Shown: piece after piece, positions 43,544 to 53,599 of the stretch
Position numbering within the stretch: position 1 is the first letter of the stretch
Layout of the letters: each line of letters starts with the position of its first letter
Assembly: GCF_025822765.1 (NCBI RefSeq)
Contig: NZ_JACKUK010000023.1
Coordinates: 763,535-827,534, forward strand
DNA from: Mycobacterium barrassiae
GTDB taxonomy: Bacteria; Actinomycetota; Actinomycetes; Mycobacteriales; Mycobacteriaceae
DNA: 64,000 bases
Direction: 5' to 3'
Notes under the pieces: generated by a model
The model's database searches: none
What the model saw: the letters and a program-made list of their open reading frames with translations, nothing else
Told to the model about the DNA's origin: nothing
Translations under genes and position numbers: made by a program

Positions 43544-44545
43544 TCAGCCCACCCTCAGCGGCATGGACATCGAGACGCCCTGCGTGATGATCAGGTTGAG
43601 GATGAACACCGCGACCACGCCGATGACGACGGAGGCGTTCACCGCATCCGCGACGCCGCGCGCCCCGCCTTTGGCCTCGAGCCCGCGCTGACAGGCCACG
43701 AGGATCACGACCATGCCGAAAAGCCAGGTCTTGAGCATGGCGACCACGACGTCGCCGACGCTGGCGAAGGACGCGAACGAGGCGATGTAACTGCCGGGAG
43801 TGCCGGACTGGAAGCCGACATTGATCGCGTAGCCCGCCGCCAGCCCCATGAAGATGATGAAGGCGCACAACACCGGCGCCACGAGCACCATCGCCGCCAC
43901 CCGCGGGGCGACCAGCCGCTGCACCGGGTCGACGCCCATGACGCGCAGCGCATCGACCTCCTCACGAATGGTGCGGGAGCCGAGGTCGGTGGCCACCGCC
44001 GAACCGGCCGCACCGCCCAACAGAAGGGCGGCCACCATCGGGGCGCCCTGCCGGATGACCCCCAGTCCCCCGGCGGCACCCGAGATCGACGAGGCGCCGA
44101 CCTGCTGGATGAAACTGCCGACCTGCACCGCCACGATGACCCCGAACGGAATCGACACCAGCAACGCGGGTATCGCCGTCACGCTGATGATGAACCAGGC
44201 CTGATTGATGGTGTCCCGCCATGGGTGGCGCAACCGGATCAGATCCACGACCAGGTAGCGGAACGCCTGCGAGGCCAAGTCGAAGAAGCGGCCCAACGTC
44301 TGCAGCGAGGAATCGGACTTGGCAAGCCCGTACCGCAGCGGCCTGCTCAGGACCGTGGGGAGTCGACGGCCCGTCGAAGTGTCTTGCTGATCCTCATCCG
44401 TGTCCCGGTTCGGGCTGAAGGTCACCACGAGATCGGCGACGTCTGCGCCGTTGCTGGTGGCGCCCGCGTCGATGTCGGGAAGTCGATCGACTTCCACGCC
44501 ATCCGCTGCGCCGGCCCCCGTCGCGCGATCCACCCTCACGGTCAA
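43544..44545 (-). CDS. yrbEA: YrbEA, MlaE-family permease with N-terminal extension
   Basis: A 333-residue permease, first gene of the mce operon. The MlaE core (about 85-333) has GGAAGSAVATDLGSRTIREEVDAL followed by RVMGVDPVQRLVAPRVAA. About 60 residues of hydrophilic sequence precede it (GAADGVEVDRLPDIDAGATSNG, then RDTDEDQQDTSTG), longer than usual for YrbEA. I start it at the TTG at 44545 because GGGGGAA is seven bases upstream; GTG codons at 44539 and 44533 are possible, and a later start cannot be excluded, so the length of the extension is uncertain. The 210-base gap upstream (44546-44755) must hold the operon promoter. Confidence 0.87.
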   Translation of the reverse strand: MTVRVDRATGAGAADGVEVDRLPDIDAGATSNGADVADLVVTFSPNRDTDEDQQDTSTGRRLPTVLSRPLRYGLAKSDSSLQTLGRFFDLASQAFRYLVVDLIRLRHPWRDTINQAWFIISVTAIPALLVSIPFGVIVAVQVGSFIQQVGASSISGAAGGLGVIRQGAPMVAALLLGGAAGSAVATDLGSRTIREEVDALRVMGVDPVQRLVAPRVAAMVLVAPVLCAFIIFMGLAAGYAINVGFQSGTPGSYIASFASFASVGDVVVAMLKTWLFGMVVILVACQRGLEAKGGARGVADAVNASVVIGVVAVFILNLIITQGVSMSMPLRVG

Positions 44546-44755
44546 ACGTTGGTTCCCCCAGCACTCGGAGACGACGATTCCCCAGTACGCAAGCCTGGGC
44601 TGCTGTGCGCTTCACCAGAGGTGCCGAACTGCGGGTGTCCGTTTGCAGTACTAACTGCCCGCTCCGAACAGCCTATGGGTCTGACGCACGCGACAATTAA
44701 ACCCAGTTGGCGGGCTTTGCGGGGGTGGTTTGAGTGGTTGGGCAGGTACCGCCGG

Positions 44756-46477
<1,722 letters not shown>

Positions 46478-46489
46478 TCACCGGGCTCG

Positions 46490-46511
46490 CTTAATGTCGG
46501 CTTAATGTCGG
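46490..46511. promoter_or_regulatory. Tandem 11-base direct repeat upstream of the DevS-like gene
   Basis: CTTAATGTCGG occurs twice in direct succession (46490-46500 and 46501-46511), 25 bases before the start codon. A period of one helical turn is typical of sites for OmpR/PhoB-class regulators, but no regulator is known for it. Confidence 0.4.
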
Positions 46512-46565
46512 CGATTCCGGAAGCCAATGGACGAGGCTGGGCGGTTTTTCCAGCTCACGTTGAAG

Positions 46566-47264
46566 TCAGCTGCCCTGTGCGGCCTTGTCTCCTTCGCGGA
46601 GGTCCTGCGACATATCGACCGTGACGTGGTCTTGACGCAGGCGTTGGGCACGGTCGCGGATGCCCCGCATCATCTTCTGCTCCATCACGAAATGAGCGAT
46701 ATCGAAAACCGGATGTCCGCAAACTCCGCCACTGCCCCGAACGAGCAGACGGGTCCACGCGTTCTGTCGACGAAGACAGAACGCCCATGCACCCGAGGCC
46801 TTCTCGCCGCGCTGCAGGCGCCCGAAATCGGCCGGTGACACCAACACCAGGTGTGAATCCTGCTCGACGGCCGCAACCACCTGCCTGGCCGCGTCGCCGT
46901 ACCGCCGGGCGAGCCAGACGCTGTCGCCGACGCGGACGTCCTGCCACTCGGGGTGGATGGTGTCCGCGTTGGTGATGTGTGAGCCAACGGCCCGTTCCAA
47001 CGGCCAATAGCTGTAGAAGCCACCGCGGTCTTCACCAATTTGCGCTATCCACGGCCAGACGGCCTGCAGGGGCGCGTCGATGGTCAGTGCCCGCGTCGTG
47101 CGTATGGTCCCCGGCGCCACGAATTCATCTCCCGGCAAGGTGGCCGCGACTTCATCGTCGTCAGCACCCCACGTGTAGATCCGGGGCCGCACGCCGGCTC
47201 GGTACATCGTGATGATGCCGACCACAGCCATCAATGCGGCCAGCCACCGGCGCTGTTTGCCCAT
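46566..47264 (-). CDS. SRPBCC-superfamily protein, membrane-anchored (paralogue 1)
   Basis: A 232-residue protein. The first 20 residues (RRWLAALMAVVGIITMYRAGV) form a likely amino-terminal anchor. The rest is an SRPBCC/START-like domain: TTRALTIDAPLQAVWPWIAQIGEDRGGFYSY, then NADTIHPEWQDVRVGD. The same pattern, DAPxxAVWPWxxQxGxDRGG then HPEWQ, occurs in the gene at 51884, so the two are paralogues. SRPBCC folds bind lipids or other hydrophobic ligands; no ligand is known for this group. The start faces the KAS III gene across a 107-base promoter holding a DosR-box-like dyad, so hypoxic control is plausible. Confidence 0.8.
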   Translation of the reverse strand: MGKQRRWLAALMAVVGIITMYRAGVRPRIYTWGADDDEVAATLPGDEFVAPGTIRTTRALTIDAPLQAVWPWIAQIGEDRGGFYSYWPLERAVGSHITNADTIHPEWQDVRVGDSVWLARRYGDAARQVVAAVEQDSHLVLVSPADFGRLQRGEKASGAWAFCLRRQNAWTRLLVRGSGGVCGHPVFDIAHFVMEQKMMRGIRDRAQRLRQDHVTVDMSQDLREGDKAAQGS

Positions 47265-47296
47265 ACGCCGACGCTAGAAATGCGTACGCACACGGC

Positions 47297-47316
47297 GAAG
47301 GGCCGAAGGTCCCCAT
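47297..47316. promoter_or_regulatory. DosR-box-like dyad between SRPBCC and KAS III genes
   Basis: The core GGGCCGAAGGTCCC (47300-47313) matches 11 of 14 core positions of the DosR consensus GGGACTWWAGTCCC. Over the full 20 bases it matches 13. It lies 33 bases from the SRPBCC start (47264) and 56 from the KAS III start (47372). Confidence 0.6.
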
Positions 47317-47371
47317 CATCGATGCCAATTGCGCTCTACATCGCCGACGCGCAGAGGCACATCATCGGGTG

Positions 47372-48472
47372 ATGGCACACGAGCACTGGCTGGTCATGGA
47401 AGCCGGGACGCGGGACGCGCCGTTCCGCACCCGACTCGCCGGCGCGGGACGGCATCTGCCGACGACTCGCCTTGCCACCGACGAGCTGATGTCGGTGACC
47501 CGGCACCGCACCCACATCGATCTCGAACGGTTGACGGGGATCCGCGAGCGCCGCGTGTCGGTGGGCGACGAGGACTCATACAGCCTGGCGACCGCGGCAG
47601 CGGTGAAGTGCCTCGACAACGCGCAACGGGACGCCGGGTCGGTCGACGCGGTGATCAACTGCAGCATCACCAAGCTTCGCAGCGACTTCACGCAATGTCT
47701 CGAACCGACGATGAGCGGCGCAGTGGCCCGCGCGATAGGTGCCGAGAACGCGTTGACGTTCGATCTCTCCAACGCGTGCGCGGGCATGTTGACCGGAGTA
47801 GCCGTGGCCAACAATTGGATCCGCCAAGGTTTCATCGAACGCGCCCTCGTGGTCAGCGGCGAATACATTTCTCAGTTGGGCCAGAACGCCGCGCGTCATA
47901 TCCGCACCATCATGAGCAAGGAGCTCGCCTCGCTGACCCTCGGCGACGCCGGGGCGGCCTTGCTTCTCGAGCGAGCCGCACCCGGCACCGCGGGCATCGA
48001 TTTCGCGGGATTCACGACCGTGGCTCAGTACAGCAGACTGTGTCTCGCGTATCCGACGGACGATGAACCCGCCGCGCGGATGTTCACCGACGCTCGGGGG
48101 ATCCACAAGGCAGCGATGTCGAACACCCCGGTGCTGCTGCACGAAGTGCTTGACACGGTGGGCATCTCGATACACGACATCGACCACGTGATCACGCACC
48201 AAACCTCCGCTCGCGCGATACGCAAGGGCATGACGAAGATCTCCGCCGAATTCGGCGACACCCCGCAGCACGATGCCGTGATCACCGTCGATCGATACGG
48301 CAACACCGCTTCGACCACTCACACCGTCGCCCTCATCGAGGAGCTGGAGGCCGGAAACATCAAGCCCGGAGAAACAATTGCGCTGATCGCGCTGGCTTCA
48401 GGGTTGGAGATCGGCATCATCCTGCTGACGTTGGACGAGGAAATGGTGGGTCGTCATGGGCATGCTGATTGA
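47372..48472 (+). CDS. Beta-ketoacyl-ACP synthase III-like condensing enzyme (intact triad)
   Basis: A 366-residue thiolase-fold condensing enzyme of the FabH/KAS III type. All three catalytic residues are in place: Cys136 in DLSNACAGM, His276 in VITHQTSA and Asn311 in RYGNTAS. It would condense an acyl-CoA with malonyl-ACP or another acyl chain. It does not look like the housekeeping FabH, since ERLTGIRERRV and the wide substrate-loop region fit secondary-metabolism or OleA-like members better. The ATG at 47372 is preceded directly by a GTG that could also serve. It overlaps the next gene by 17 bases, so the two should be made together. Confidence 0.87.
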   Translation: MAHEHWLVMEAGTRDAPFRTRLAGAGRHLPTTRLATDELMSVTRHRTHIDLERLTGIRERRVSVGDEDSYSLATAAAVKCLDNAQRDAGSVDAVINCSITKLRSDFTQCLEPTMSGAVARAIGAENALTFDLSNACAGMLTGVAVANNWIRQGFIERALVVSGEYISQLGQNAARHIRTIMSKELASLTLGDAGAALLLERAAPGTAGIDFAGFTTVAQYSRLCLAYPTDDEPAARMFTDARGIHKAAMSNTPVLLHEVLDTVGISIHDIDHVITHQTSARAIRKGMTKISAEFGDTPQHDAVITVDRYGNTASTTHTVALIEELEAGNIKPGETIALIALASGLEIGIILLTLDEEMVGRHGHAD

Positions 48473-49328
48473 TCGGGTCGCCATCGTCGAGCGCGGATGG
48501 CGCACCCGCCACAGCGCTCTGCAACTCGCGGTGAAGTCAGCCGGGGACTGCCTCCGCGAAGCCGGACGGACCGCCGACGAGGTCGACCTGTTGGTCAACG
48601 CAGGAATCTATCGCGACCGAAATTTGGCCGAGCCCGCACTCGCGGCGTTGATCCAACAAGACATCGGTGCCAACCCGGAGGAACCGCACGAAAACGCTCA
48701 CGGCACATTTTCCTTCGACGTCGCGAATGGAACATGCGGAATCCTGACGGCCTTGCAGATCGTCGACGGGTTTCTCAACTCGCGCGCCGTCGATTGCGCC
48801 CTGGTAGTCGCCAGCGATGCCGATCCCGGGCACCGACAGAGCAAGGATTTTCCGTTCACACCCGCCGGAGCGTCGCTGCTGTGTTCGCGGACGACCCATG
48901 GGCGCGGGCTCGGACGCACCTACTGGAAGAATCTGCCCGAGCACAGCGACGTGTTCTCCGCCACTGTCGGCATGCAGAACGGCCACCGAAACATGCTGCG
49001 GTTCCAGGAAACGGCATCGGTCGACGCACACTATGCAAAGGCCGCGGCGCTGGCCATCGGCGAATGCCTGCACGAATCGGGACTCACGATCGATGACGTC
49101 GACGCCATTGCCGCCGCACCGGCGCGACCCGGCTTCCAAGCGGCATTGGCGAAACAATTGGGTGTGGATGCCGGAGCCATCACCGTCGGCGCCGATGCGG
49201 GAATGCACACGGCCGCACTGGCCTCGGCCTTCGACCGCGCCGCCAAAAGCATTGGTGAGACGGGCGTGATGCTTGTCGTCGCGGCGGGCGCCGGAGTCAC
49301 AGCCGGCGCCGCGCTATACCGATTCTGA
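48456..49328 (+). CDS. Degenerate KAS III-like partner subunit (His and Asn lost)
   Basis: A 290-residue thiolase-fold protein, related to the preceding KAS III but shorter. The nucleophile region DVANGTCGILTAL keeps Cys94. Where the first protein has the catalytic His (VITHQ) this one has IAAAPARPGF, and where it has GNTAS this one has DAGMHTAA, so both His and Asn are missing. Such a protein cannot carry out normal decarboxylative condensation alone. Paired active/inactive KAS III proteins are known, for example PqsC with PqsB, so a heterodimer is the likely arrangement. Overlap with the first gene supports this. It ends 19 bases before the convergent Rv2030c-like gene. Confidence 0.83.
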   Translation: MGMLIDRVAIVERGWRTRHSALQLAVKSAGDCLREAGRTADEVDLLVNAGIYRDRNLAEPALAALIQQDIGANPEEPHENAHGTFSFDVANGTCGILTALQIVDGFLNSRAVDCALVVASDADPGHRQSKDFPFTPAGASLLCSRTTHGRGLGRTYWKNLPEHSDVFSATVGMQNGHRNMLRFQETASVDAHYAKAAALAIGECLHESGLTIDDVDAIAAAPARPGFQAALAKQLGVDAGAITVGADAGMHTAALASAFDRAAKSIGETGVMLVVAAGAGVTAGAALYRF

Positions 49329-49347
49329 ACAGAGTCTGACCGTCGTC

Positions 49348-51393
49348 CTACAACCCCGTTGGGTACGTCTCGGGCGCTTCACCGGCGTCCCACAGGCTGG
49401 TCGTCTCGAGTGGCTCCAGCGCCCGCGTTCGATCGATGTGGATGATCGCGTCGAACTGTTCGCCGGGGCGAACATGGTAGTAATGGCTCTGCCTTTCGGT
49501 CTGGGGCAGATAGATGACGCCGATGGCCCGGCCCAACCGGACCGTGTCCAACGGATCCGCCGCGGCACGGCTGACAGCCGGCGACACCAAGAACTCGGAC
49601 CGCCCCGTCTCATGAAACAGTTCCTCGACACTGCCGTTCAGGGCGGGTCTGACGATCTTGCGTTCGGCGACTCCACCCCATTCGCTGGCGGCGGTGACGG
49701 TGCCCGAATACGTGGTGAAGCCGACCAGCCGGCAGTCCTGCCCGTACCGCTCACGTACGAGCTGGCCCAGTGTGAGCTGCCCGTCGCCGCCCACCTCGGT
49801 GGCCCTGGCGTCGCCGATGTGAGAGTTGTGAGCCCACACCACGATTCGGGCGGAATGCTGGTCGCCATGGCGGCTCAGATGCGCCATCAGGGCCTGCAGG
49901 GTCTGGGCCATGTGCCGGTCCCGCAGATTCCAGGAGGTGACCCTGCCGCTGAACATCGCCCGGTAGTAGGCCTCGGCGTCCCTCACGGTCTGCGCGTTCT
50001 GCTGGGCATAGAACGCCTCGTCCTCGGCCAGAAGTCCGTCACGTCGCGCATACTCCGCTGCGGTGCGCTGCATCTCGACCAGTTGCTCGACGGCTTCGCG
50101 CTCGCACGACAACCCGGCGCCGAACGCTGCGGCGAATCCGTATGCCTGTCCGTCGTCGGCCGATACGTGATCGAAGCAGGCGTATCTGGTCCTCGCCCGC
50201 GCGGCTGCCCGCGGGTCGACTTTGTCGAGATATGCGATCACTTCTTGTATCGACCGATGCAGGCTGTAGAGGTCGAGTCCGTAGAAACCCGCCTGGCGTC
50301 TCCCGACGGTTCGGGTTCGCTGGTTGTGGTCGTACAGCCAGTCGACGAAATCACGCACCACGGTGTTACGCCACATCCACGCGGGAAATCTCTCAAAGCC
50401 ACTCAATGCCTCGTCCGCGGATTGGTCCTCGCTCAGTCCGTGGACGTAGCGGTTGACCCGATAGGCGTCGGGCCAGTCGGCCTCGGCGGCGACACCGACG
50501 AAACCCTTCTCTTCGATCAGCCACTTGGTGATCTCGGCGCGCGCCCGGTAGAACTCGTGGGTGCCGTGAGAGCTTTCACCGATGAGCACGATGTGGGCGT
50601 CCCCGATGATCTCTTCGAGCACTTCGGGAGACGGAACGCCGCCCGGCGCGTCAACGGCAACACGCTCGATCGCTTCGGCGGGACTCTCCTCGATGCGGAT
50701 GGCGGCGGTGGCGAAACCGGTTGTCGGGGTGGCGAGTAGGTCCCGCACTTCTTGGTCGCTCACCTGACGGAAATCCCAGAACGACTCGCCGACCGCAAGG
50801 AACGGAGTGGGCATCGAGGCGCAGACGACGTCGTCGACGATCGCCGCGAACTCACGGCACGTCGATTCAGGTGCTGCCGGCACCGCGATCACGATTTCGG
50901 CGGGGTCCATCTCGCGGAGCGCCTGGACCGCGGCGAGCATGCTGGCGCCTGTCGCAAGACCGTCGTCGACGAGGATCACGGTCTTGCCCGCCAGGTCCAG
51001 CGGCGGCCGGCCGCCGCGGTAGGCGGTCTCACGCCGGATGAGCTCTCGCCCTTCGCGTTCGGCGACATCGCGCAGCTGTTGCGGCGTCACCCGTAATGCT
51101 CGGAGCACGTCGTCGTTGACGACCACCCGCCCGCCGCTGGCCAGAGCGCCGACGGCGAACTCCTCATGGCCTGGCGCACCCAGCTTGCGCACGACGAAAG
51201 CATCAAGAGGGGCGCCCAAGGCCGCCGCCACTTCCCATGCGACGGGTATGCCGCCGCGGGGCAGCCCCAGCACGATCACGTTTTCGCGCCCCCGGTATGC
51301 GCCGAGCAAGTCGGCCAGTACCCGACCCGCTTCACGACGATCGCGGAAGACACGCCTGGGTTGGCTTCTCAATGTCTCCGAGGTCCGGACCAT
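49348..51393 (-). CDS. Phosphoribosyltransferase-erythromycin esterase fusion, Rv2030c-like
   Basis: A 681-residue two-domain protein, the same length as M. tuberculosis Rv2030c. The first 220 residues are a type I phosphoribosyltransferase domain with the PRPP loop [13 protein letters not shown] (139-151). The rest is an erythromycin esterase-like domain (from about 245) with [19 protein letters not shown] and [12 protein letters not shown], whose Glu and His residues are the family's active-site positions. Rv2030c belongs to the DosR dormancy regulon next to hspX; its biochemical role is not settled. Here it lies 26 bases downstream of the Rv1738-like gene and should be cotranscribed from a promoter with two DosR-like boxes. 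Confidence 0.93.
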   Translation of the reverse strand: MVRTSETLRSQPRRVFRDRREAGRVLADLLGAYRGRENVIVLGLPRGGIPVAWEVAAALGAPLDAFVVRKLGAPGHEEFAVGALASGGRVVVNDDVLRALRVTPQQLRDVAEREGRELIRRETAYRGGRPPLDLAGKTVILVDDGLATGASMLAAVQALREMDPAEIVIAVPAAPESTCREFAAIVDDVVCASMPTPFLAVGESFWDFRQVSDQEVRDLLATPTTGFATAAIRIEESPAEAIERVAVDAPGGVPSPEVLEEIIGDAHIVLIGESSHGTHEFYRARAEITKWLIEEKGFVGVAAEADWPDAYRVNRYVHGLSEDQSADEALSGFERFPAWMWRNTVVRDFVDWLYDHNQRTRTVGRRQAGFYGLDLYSLHRSIQEVIAYLDKVDPRAAARARTRYACFDHVSADDGQAYGFAAAFGAGLSCEREAVEQLVEMQRTAAEYARRDGLLAEDEAFYAQQNAQTVRDAEAYYRAMFSGRVTSWNLRDRHMAQTLQALMAHLSRHGDQHSARIVVWAHNSHIGDARATEVGGDGQLTLGQLVRERYGQDCRLVGFTTYSGTVTAASEWGGVAERKIVRPALNGSVEELFHETGRSEFLVSPAVSRAAADPLDTVRLGRAIGVIYLPQTERQSHYYHVRPGEQFDAIIHIDRTRALEPLETTSLWDAGEAPETYPTGL

Positions 51394-51419
51394 TTCTGCT
51401 CTCCCGTCCTCAATACTCG

Positions 51420-51704
51420 TCAGGGCAACAAAGTCGCGGGCTGTCCGGTGACGCGCTCGATGTCTTGAGCGGACACCGCCATCAACCGCTTCCCCAGGTC
51501 CGCCAGCGCGCGGCCGACGGCCAACTCGTCACCGATCTCAGCGATGTCGCGGTCCTCCGGATTCAGCCTCGCCGTGCCGATTCCCACCTCTTCCTTTTCG
51601 CGCCAGCGCAACCTCGCCTTGGCTCGGGTGAGCCCCATGTGCTCGTCGATCGTCACCTCGACTGTCCAGTTCTTCACAACGTGATCTGAATGTTCCCCGG
51701 TCAT
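51420..51704 (-). CDS. DUF1876 dormancy protein, Rv1738 homologue
   Basis: A 94-residue protein, exactly the length of Rv1738 and with its sequence pattern ([21 protein letters not shown], then [16 protein letters not shown] and [17 protein letters not shown]). Rv1738 is one of the most strongly DosR-induced genes of M. tuberculosis and has a fold like ribosome hibernation-promoting factors, so a role in shutting down translation has been suggested. I chose the ATG at 51704 because GAAGGAG lies nine bases upstream; the in-frame ATG at 51713 directly abuts that site. It is the first gene of a two-gene operon with the Rv2030c homologue. Confidence 0.93.
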   Translation of the reverse strand: MTGEHSDHVVKNWTVEVTIDEHMGLTRAKARLRWREKEEVGIGTARLNPEDRDIAEIGDELAVGRALADLGKRLMAVSAQDIERVTGQPATLLP

Positions 51705-51713
51705 CGCAGTCAT

Positions 51714-51720
51714 CTCCTTC
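51714..51720 (-). promoter_or_regulatory. Ribosome binding site deciding the Rv1738-like start
   Basis: GAAGGAG on the reverse strand, nine bases before the ATG at 51704. It touches the other candidate ATG at 51713, which rules that one out as a good start. Confidence 0.7.
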
Positions 51721-51759
51721 AGTGCACATCTGCATACGACCACCGCACGTGGGCGTCGG

Positions 51760-51779
51760 GTAGGGACCGAAGTCCCCGC
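51760..51779. promoter_or_regulatory. DosR-box-like dyad 1 in the Rv1738-like/SRPBCC promoter
   Basis: The core GGGACCGAAGTCCC (51763-51776) matches 12 of 14 core positions of the DosR consensus. It lies 56 bases upstream of the Rv1738-like start. It is the best box in the window. Confidence 0.75.
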
Positions 51780-51830
51780 TCAGCGGGCCGTTCGGCGCCC
51801 GGTACCTCGACGGGCGAAACGTCGACCAGA

Positions 51831-51850
51831 TCAGGGACTACCGGCCCTAG
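51831..51850. promoter_or_regulatory. DosR-box-like dyad 2 in the Rv1738-like/SRPBCC promoter
   Basis: The core GGGACTACCGGCCC (51834-51847) has an intact left half GGGACT and the right-half CCC. It is 34 bases upstream of the SRPBCC start at 51884, and 71 bases from box 1. Confidence 0.6.
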
Positions 51851-51883
51851 TCGCGTCGCGACTGCGCAGCGCATCGTTGGGCC

Positions 51884-52579
51884 ATGATCACGAACGGACT
51901 GCGCCTCGCCGGGGCATTGACGTTGCTCTACGCGGCGCGGAGGTACTACCGCAACTGGGGCACCACCAAGGAAGAAAGCCAGATGTACCTCGACGGCGAT
52001 GCGCACATCTTCGGGCCCGTCGTGCGGAGTACAGAAGCGGTGTGGATAGATGCCCCGGCCAGCGCGGTGTGGCCGTGGCTGGTGCAGATGGGTCAAGACC
52101 GCGGCGGGCTGTACACGTTCGAGACATTGGAAAACCTCGCCGGGCTGCATTACGTAACCGCCGACCGCATTCATCCCGAATGGCAACATCTCGAGCCGGG
52201 CGACACCGTCAGGCTTGTTCCACGGGGCTGGATGGGTCTACGTGACGGATTCGCGCTCGAGGTGGTCGAGGTCAACGATCAAGAGGCCCAGAAATCCATC
52301 GTGTTGCGAGGTTCGATGAGCCCAAACTGGAACGTGGTGTGGTCATTCCACGTCATTCCGCATTGGGAGGATCGCTGCCGCCTTCTCATCCGGATTCGGA
52401 CGCCGTTGCGTCTTCCGAGCCAGGTGCTGGTCACCGAACTCTTGGGACCGGTGACGGCTTTCGTGACCCGGGGCATCTTGCGCGGCATCAAGCGGCGGGC
52501 TCAGCAGCAAGTTCAGGCCGGCGAATCAAGGCTGGCGTCGGCGACCCGGGCAAGCGACGATCTGCACGGCGTCGTCTAG
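51884..52579 (+). CDS. SRPBCC-superfamily protein, membrane-anchored (paralogue 2)
   Basis: A 231-residue paralogue of the protein at 46566-47264. A short hydrophobic amino-terminus (LRLAGALTLLYAARRYY) is followed by the SRPBCC domain with DAPASAVWPWLVQMGQDRGGLYTF and ADRIHPEWQHLEPGD, then a long beta-rich part (VLRGSMSPNWNVVWSFHVIP) and a helical end. The ligand is unknown. It is expressed divergently from the Rv1738-like gene, with DosR-like box 2 34 bases upstream. Both paralogues thus lie next to such boxes, which suggests that this protein family is part of the hypoxic response in this organism. Confidence 0.82.
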   Translation: MITNGLRLAGALTLLYAARRYYRNWGTTKEESQMYLDGDAHIFGPVVRSTEAVWIDAPASAVWPWLVQMGQDRGGLYTFETLENLAGLHYVTADRIHPEWQHLEPGDTVRLVPRGWMGLRDGFALEVVEVNDQEAQKSIVLRGSMSPNWNVVWSFHVIPHWEDRCRLLIRIRTPLRLPSQVLVTELLGPVTAFVTRGILRGIKRRAQQQVQAGESRLASATRASDDLHGVV

Positions 52580-52609
52580 GTCCGCCGTCTGGCTAGTTTG
52601 CCCGGTGGC

Positions 52610-53044
52610 TCAGGCAATAGTGAATTCGCGGTCCGGCTCGGACCCGAAGGTGAACCGTCGGCCGGTGACGCTCAGCGGGCGGATGCGCACGTAATGCTGT
52701 TTGACCGTGGCCGTCCACGGGAGTAGTTGCGCGCGTTCGGCTTCGTCGATCTCGGCGTCGGTACGCAGCGATTGCGCAAGGCCCTTCACGATCACACTCC
52801 ACCCTTCGTGGGCGTCGTGGTCATCGACCTCGAACAGCACGTTGCGGTTGATCGCGGTGCTGATCAGCTTGGTGCCCTCGGCTGTGCGAAACAACACCGT
52901 TCGGTTCTGGACGACGAAGTTGACCGGAAATATCTCGGGCTGACCGTCGACTGTCGTGACAAGCCGTCCCAGCGCGGCGCTGGATATCAGCTTCCAGCAC
53001 TCGCTCTCCGGCAGGATGGCGATCGGTTGCGACGGTGTGGTCAT
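52610..53044 (-). CDS. Pyridoxamine 5'-phosphate oxidase-like flavin/F420 split-barrel protein
   Basis: A 144-residue split-barrel protein. The strand pattern LGRLVTTVDGQPEIFPVNFVVQNRTVLFRTAEGTKL and VLFEVDDHD ... GWSVIVKG is that of small PNPOx-like proteins, which bind FMN or F420 or act as reductases. The DosR regulon of M. tuberculosis contains several small proteins of this superfamily, which suits its place in this island, though I see no DosR-like box in the 72 bases upstream. The start is the ATG at 53044; an in-frame ATG at 53065 is possible. It lies next to the hydrogenase protease gene on the same strand and may be the last gene of that transcript. Confidence 0.85.
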   Translation of the reverse strand: MTTPSQPIAILPESECWKLISSAALGRLVTTVDGQPEIFPVNFVVQNRTVLFRTAEGTKLISTAINRNVLFEVDDHDAHEGWSVIVKGLAQSLRTDAEIDEAERAQLLPWTATVKQHYVRIRPLSVTGRRFTFGSEPDREFTIA

Positions 53045-53116
53045 GGTGATGACGCTACCCAACACGCGTTCTAATGAAAGCGGCCAAAAGTCACATACCT
53101 TGAGGACTGAGGGGGT

Positions 53117-53599
53117 TCATCTCTTCGAGCGTCGGGGGGCCGAGGCCGACAAGCCGGAAAAATGAGCTGTCGCGTCATTCAGGTTCTGGTTCGCCGCGGG
53201 CGTCAAACCTAGTTCGAGTCCGAACTCATACCCTCGGATCGCCAGCACGTGCACAATCGGCAGGCGGCCGAAACACTGCTGACAGGTCGCCATGATCGCC
53301 GGAATCGAGATGGCGTGCGATGTGAAGCTGAAGTCCATCCGCGGTGCCGCGCGCTCCAATGTGAACGAGTCCACCGTCGCATCCTTCGTGGCGTCGATGA
53401 ACAGCACACGCTCCTTGGTGCTGATCAGTTCGGCGTCCTCGAGCAACAGCTGATAGCCGCACTGCAACTCTGCGCTCGGGCAGAGACTCTGCGCCTCAAG
53501 CCAATCGACAAACGCCCAGCCCAAGCCGTCATCCTGTCGACCTACGTTGCCGATGCCATAGACCAGGCATGAGCCGTTGTCGAAGTCGTCGAGTCTCAT
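53117..53599 (-). CDS. hoxW: [NiFe] hydrogenase maturation protease
   Basis: A 160-residue endopeptidase of the HybD/HoxW family. The amino-terminal GIGNVGRQDDGLG contains the acidic residue that binds nickel, and a second acidic residue is in VLFIDATKDA; His in FTSHAIS completes the usual metal-binding set. It removes the carboxy-terminal peptide of the large subunit after nickel insertion. The start overlaps the hoxH stop by four bases, so its partner is certain from context. No hyp genes for NiFe(CN)2CO assembly are in the window and must lie elsewhere. Confidence 0.92.
   Translation of the reverse strand: MRLDDFDNGSCLVYGIGNVGRQDDGLGWAFVDWLEAQSLCPSAELQCGYQLLLEDAELISTKERVLFIDATKDATVDSFTLERAAPRMDFSFTSHAISIPAIMATCQQCFGRLPIVHVLAIRGYEFGLELGLTPAANQNLNDATAHFSGLSASAPRRSKR

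Noticed and set aside
46527-46838. Small + strand open frame near the DevS-like promoter
   Set aside because: It is antisense to the SRPBCC gene and shows no features of its own.
53045-53116. Promoter or DosR box for the PNPOx-like gene
   Set aside because: GAGGACTGAGGGGG has a GGACT core but no matching right half; the gene may instead be read from the hox transcript.
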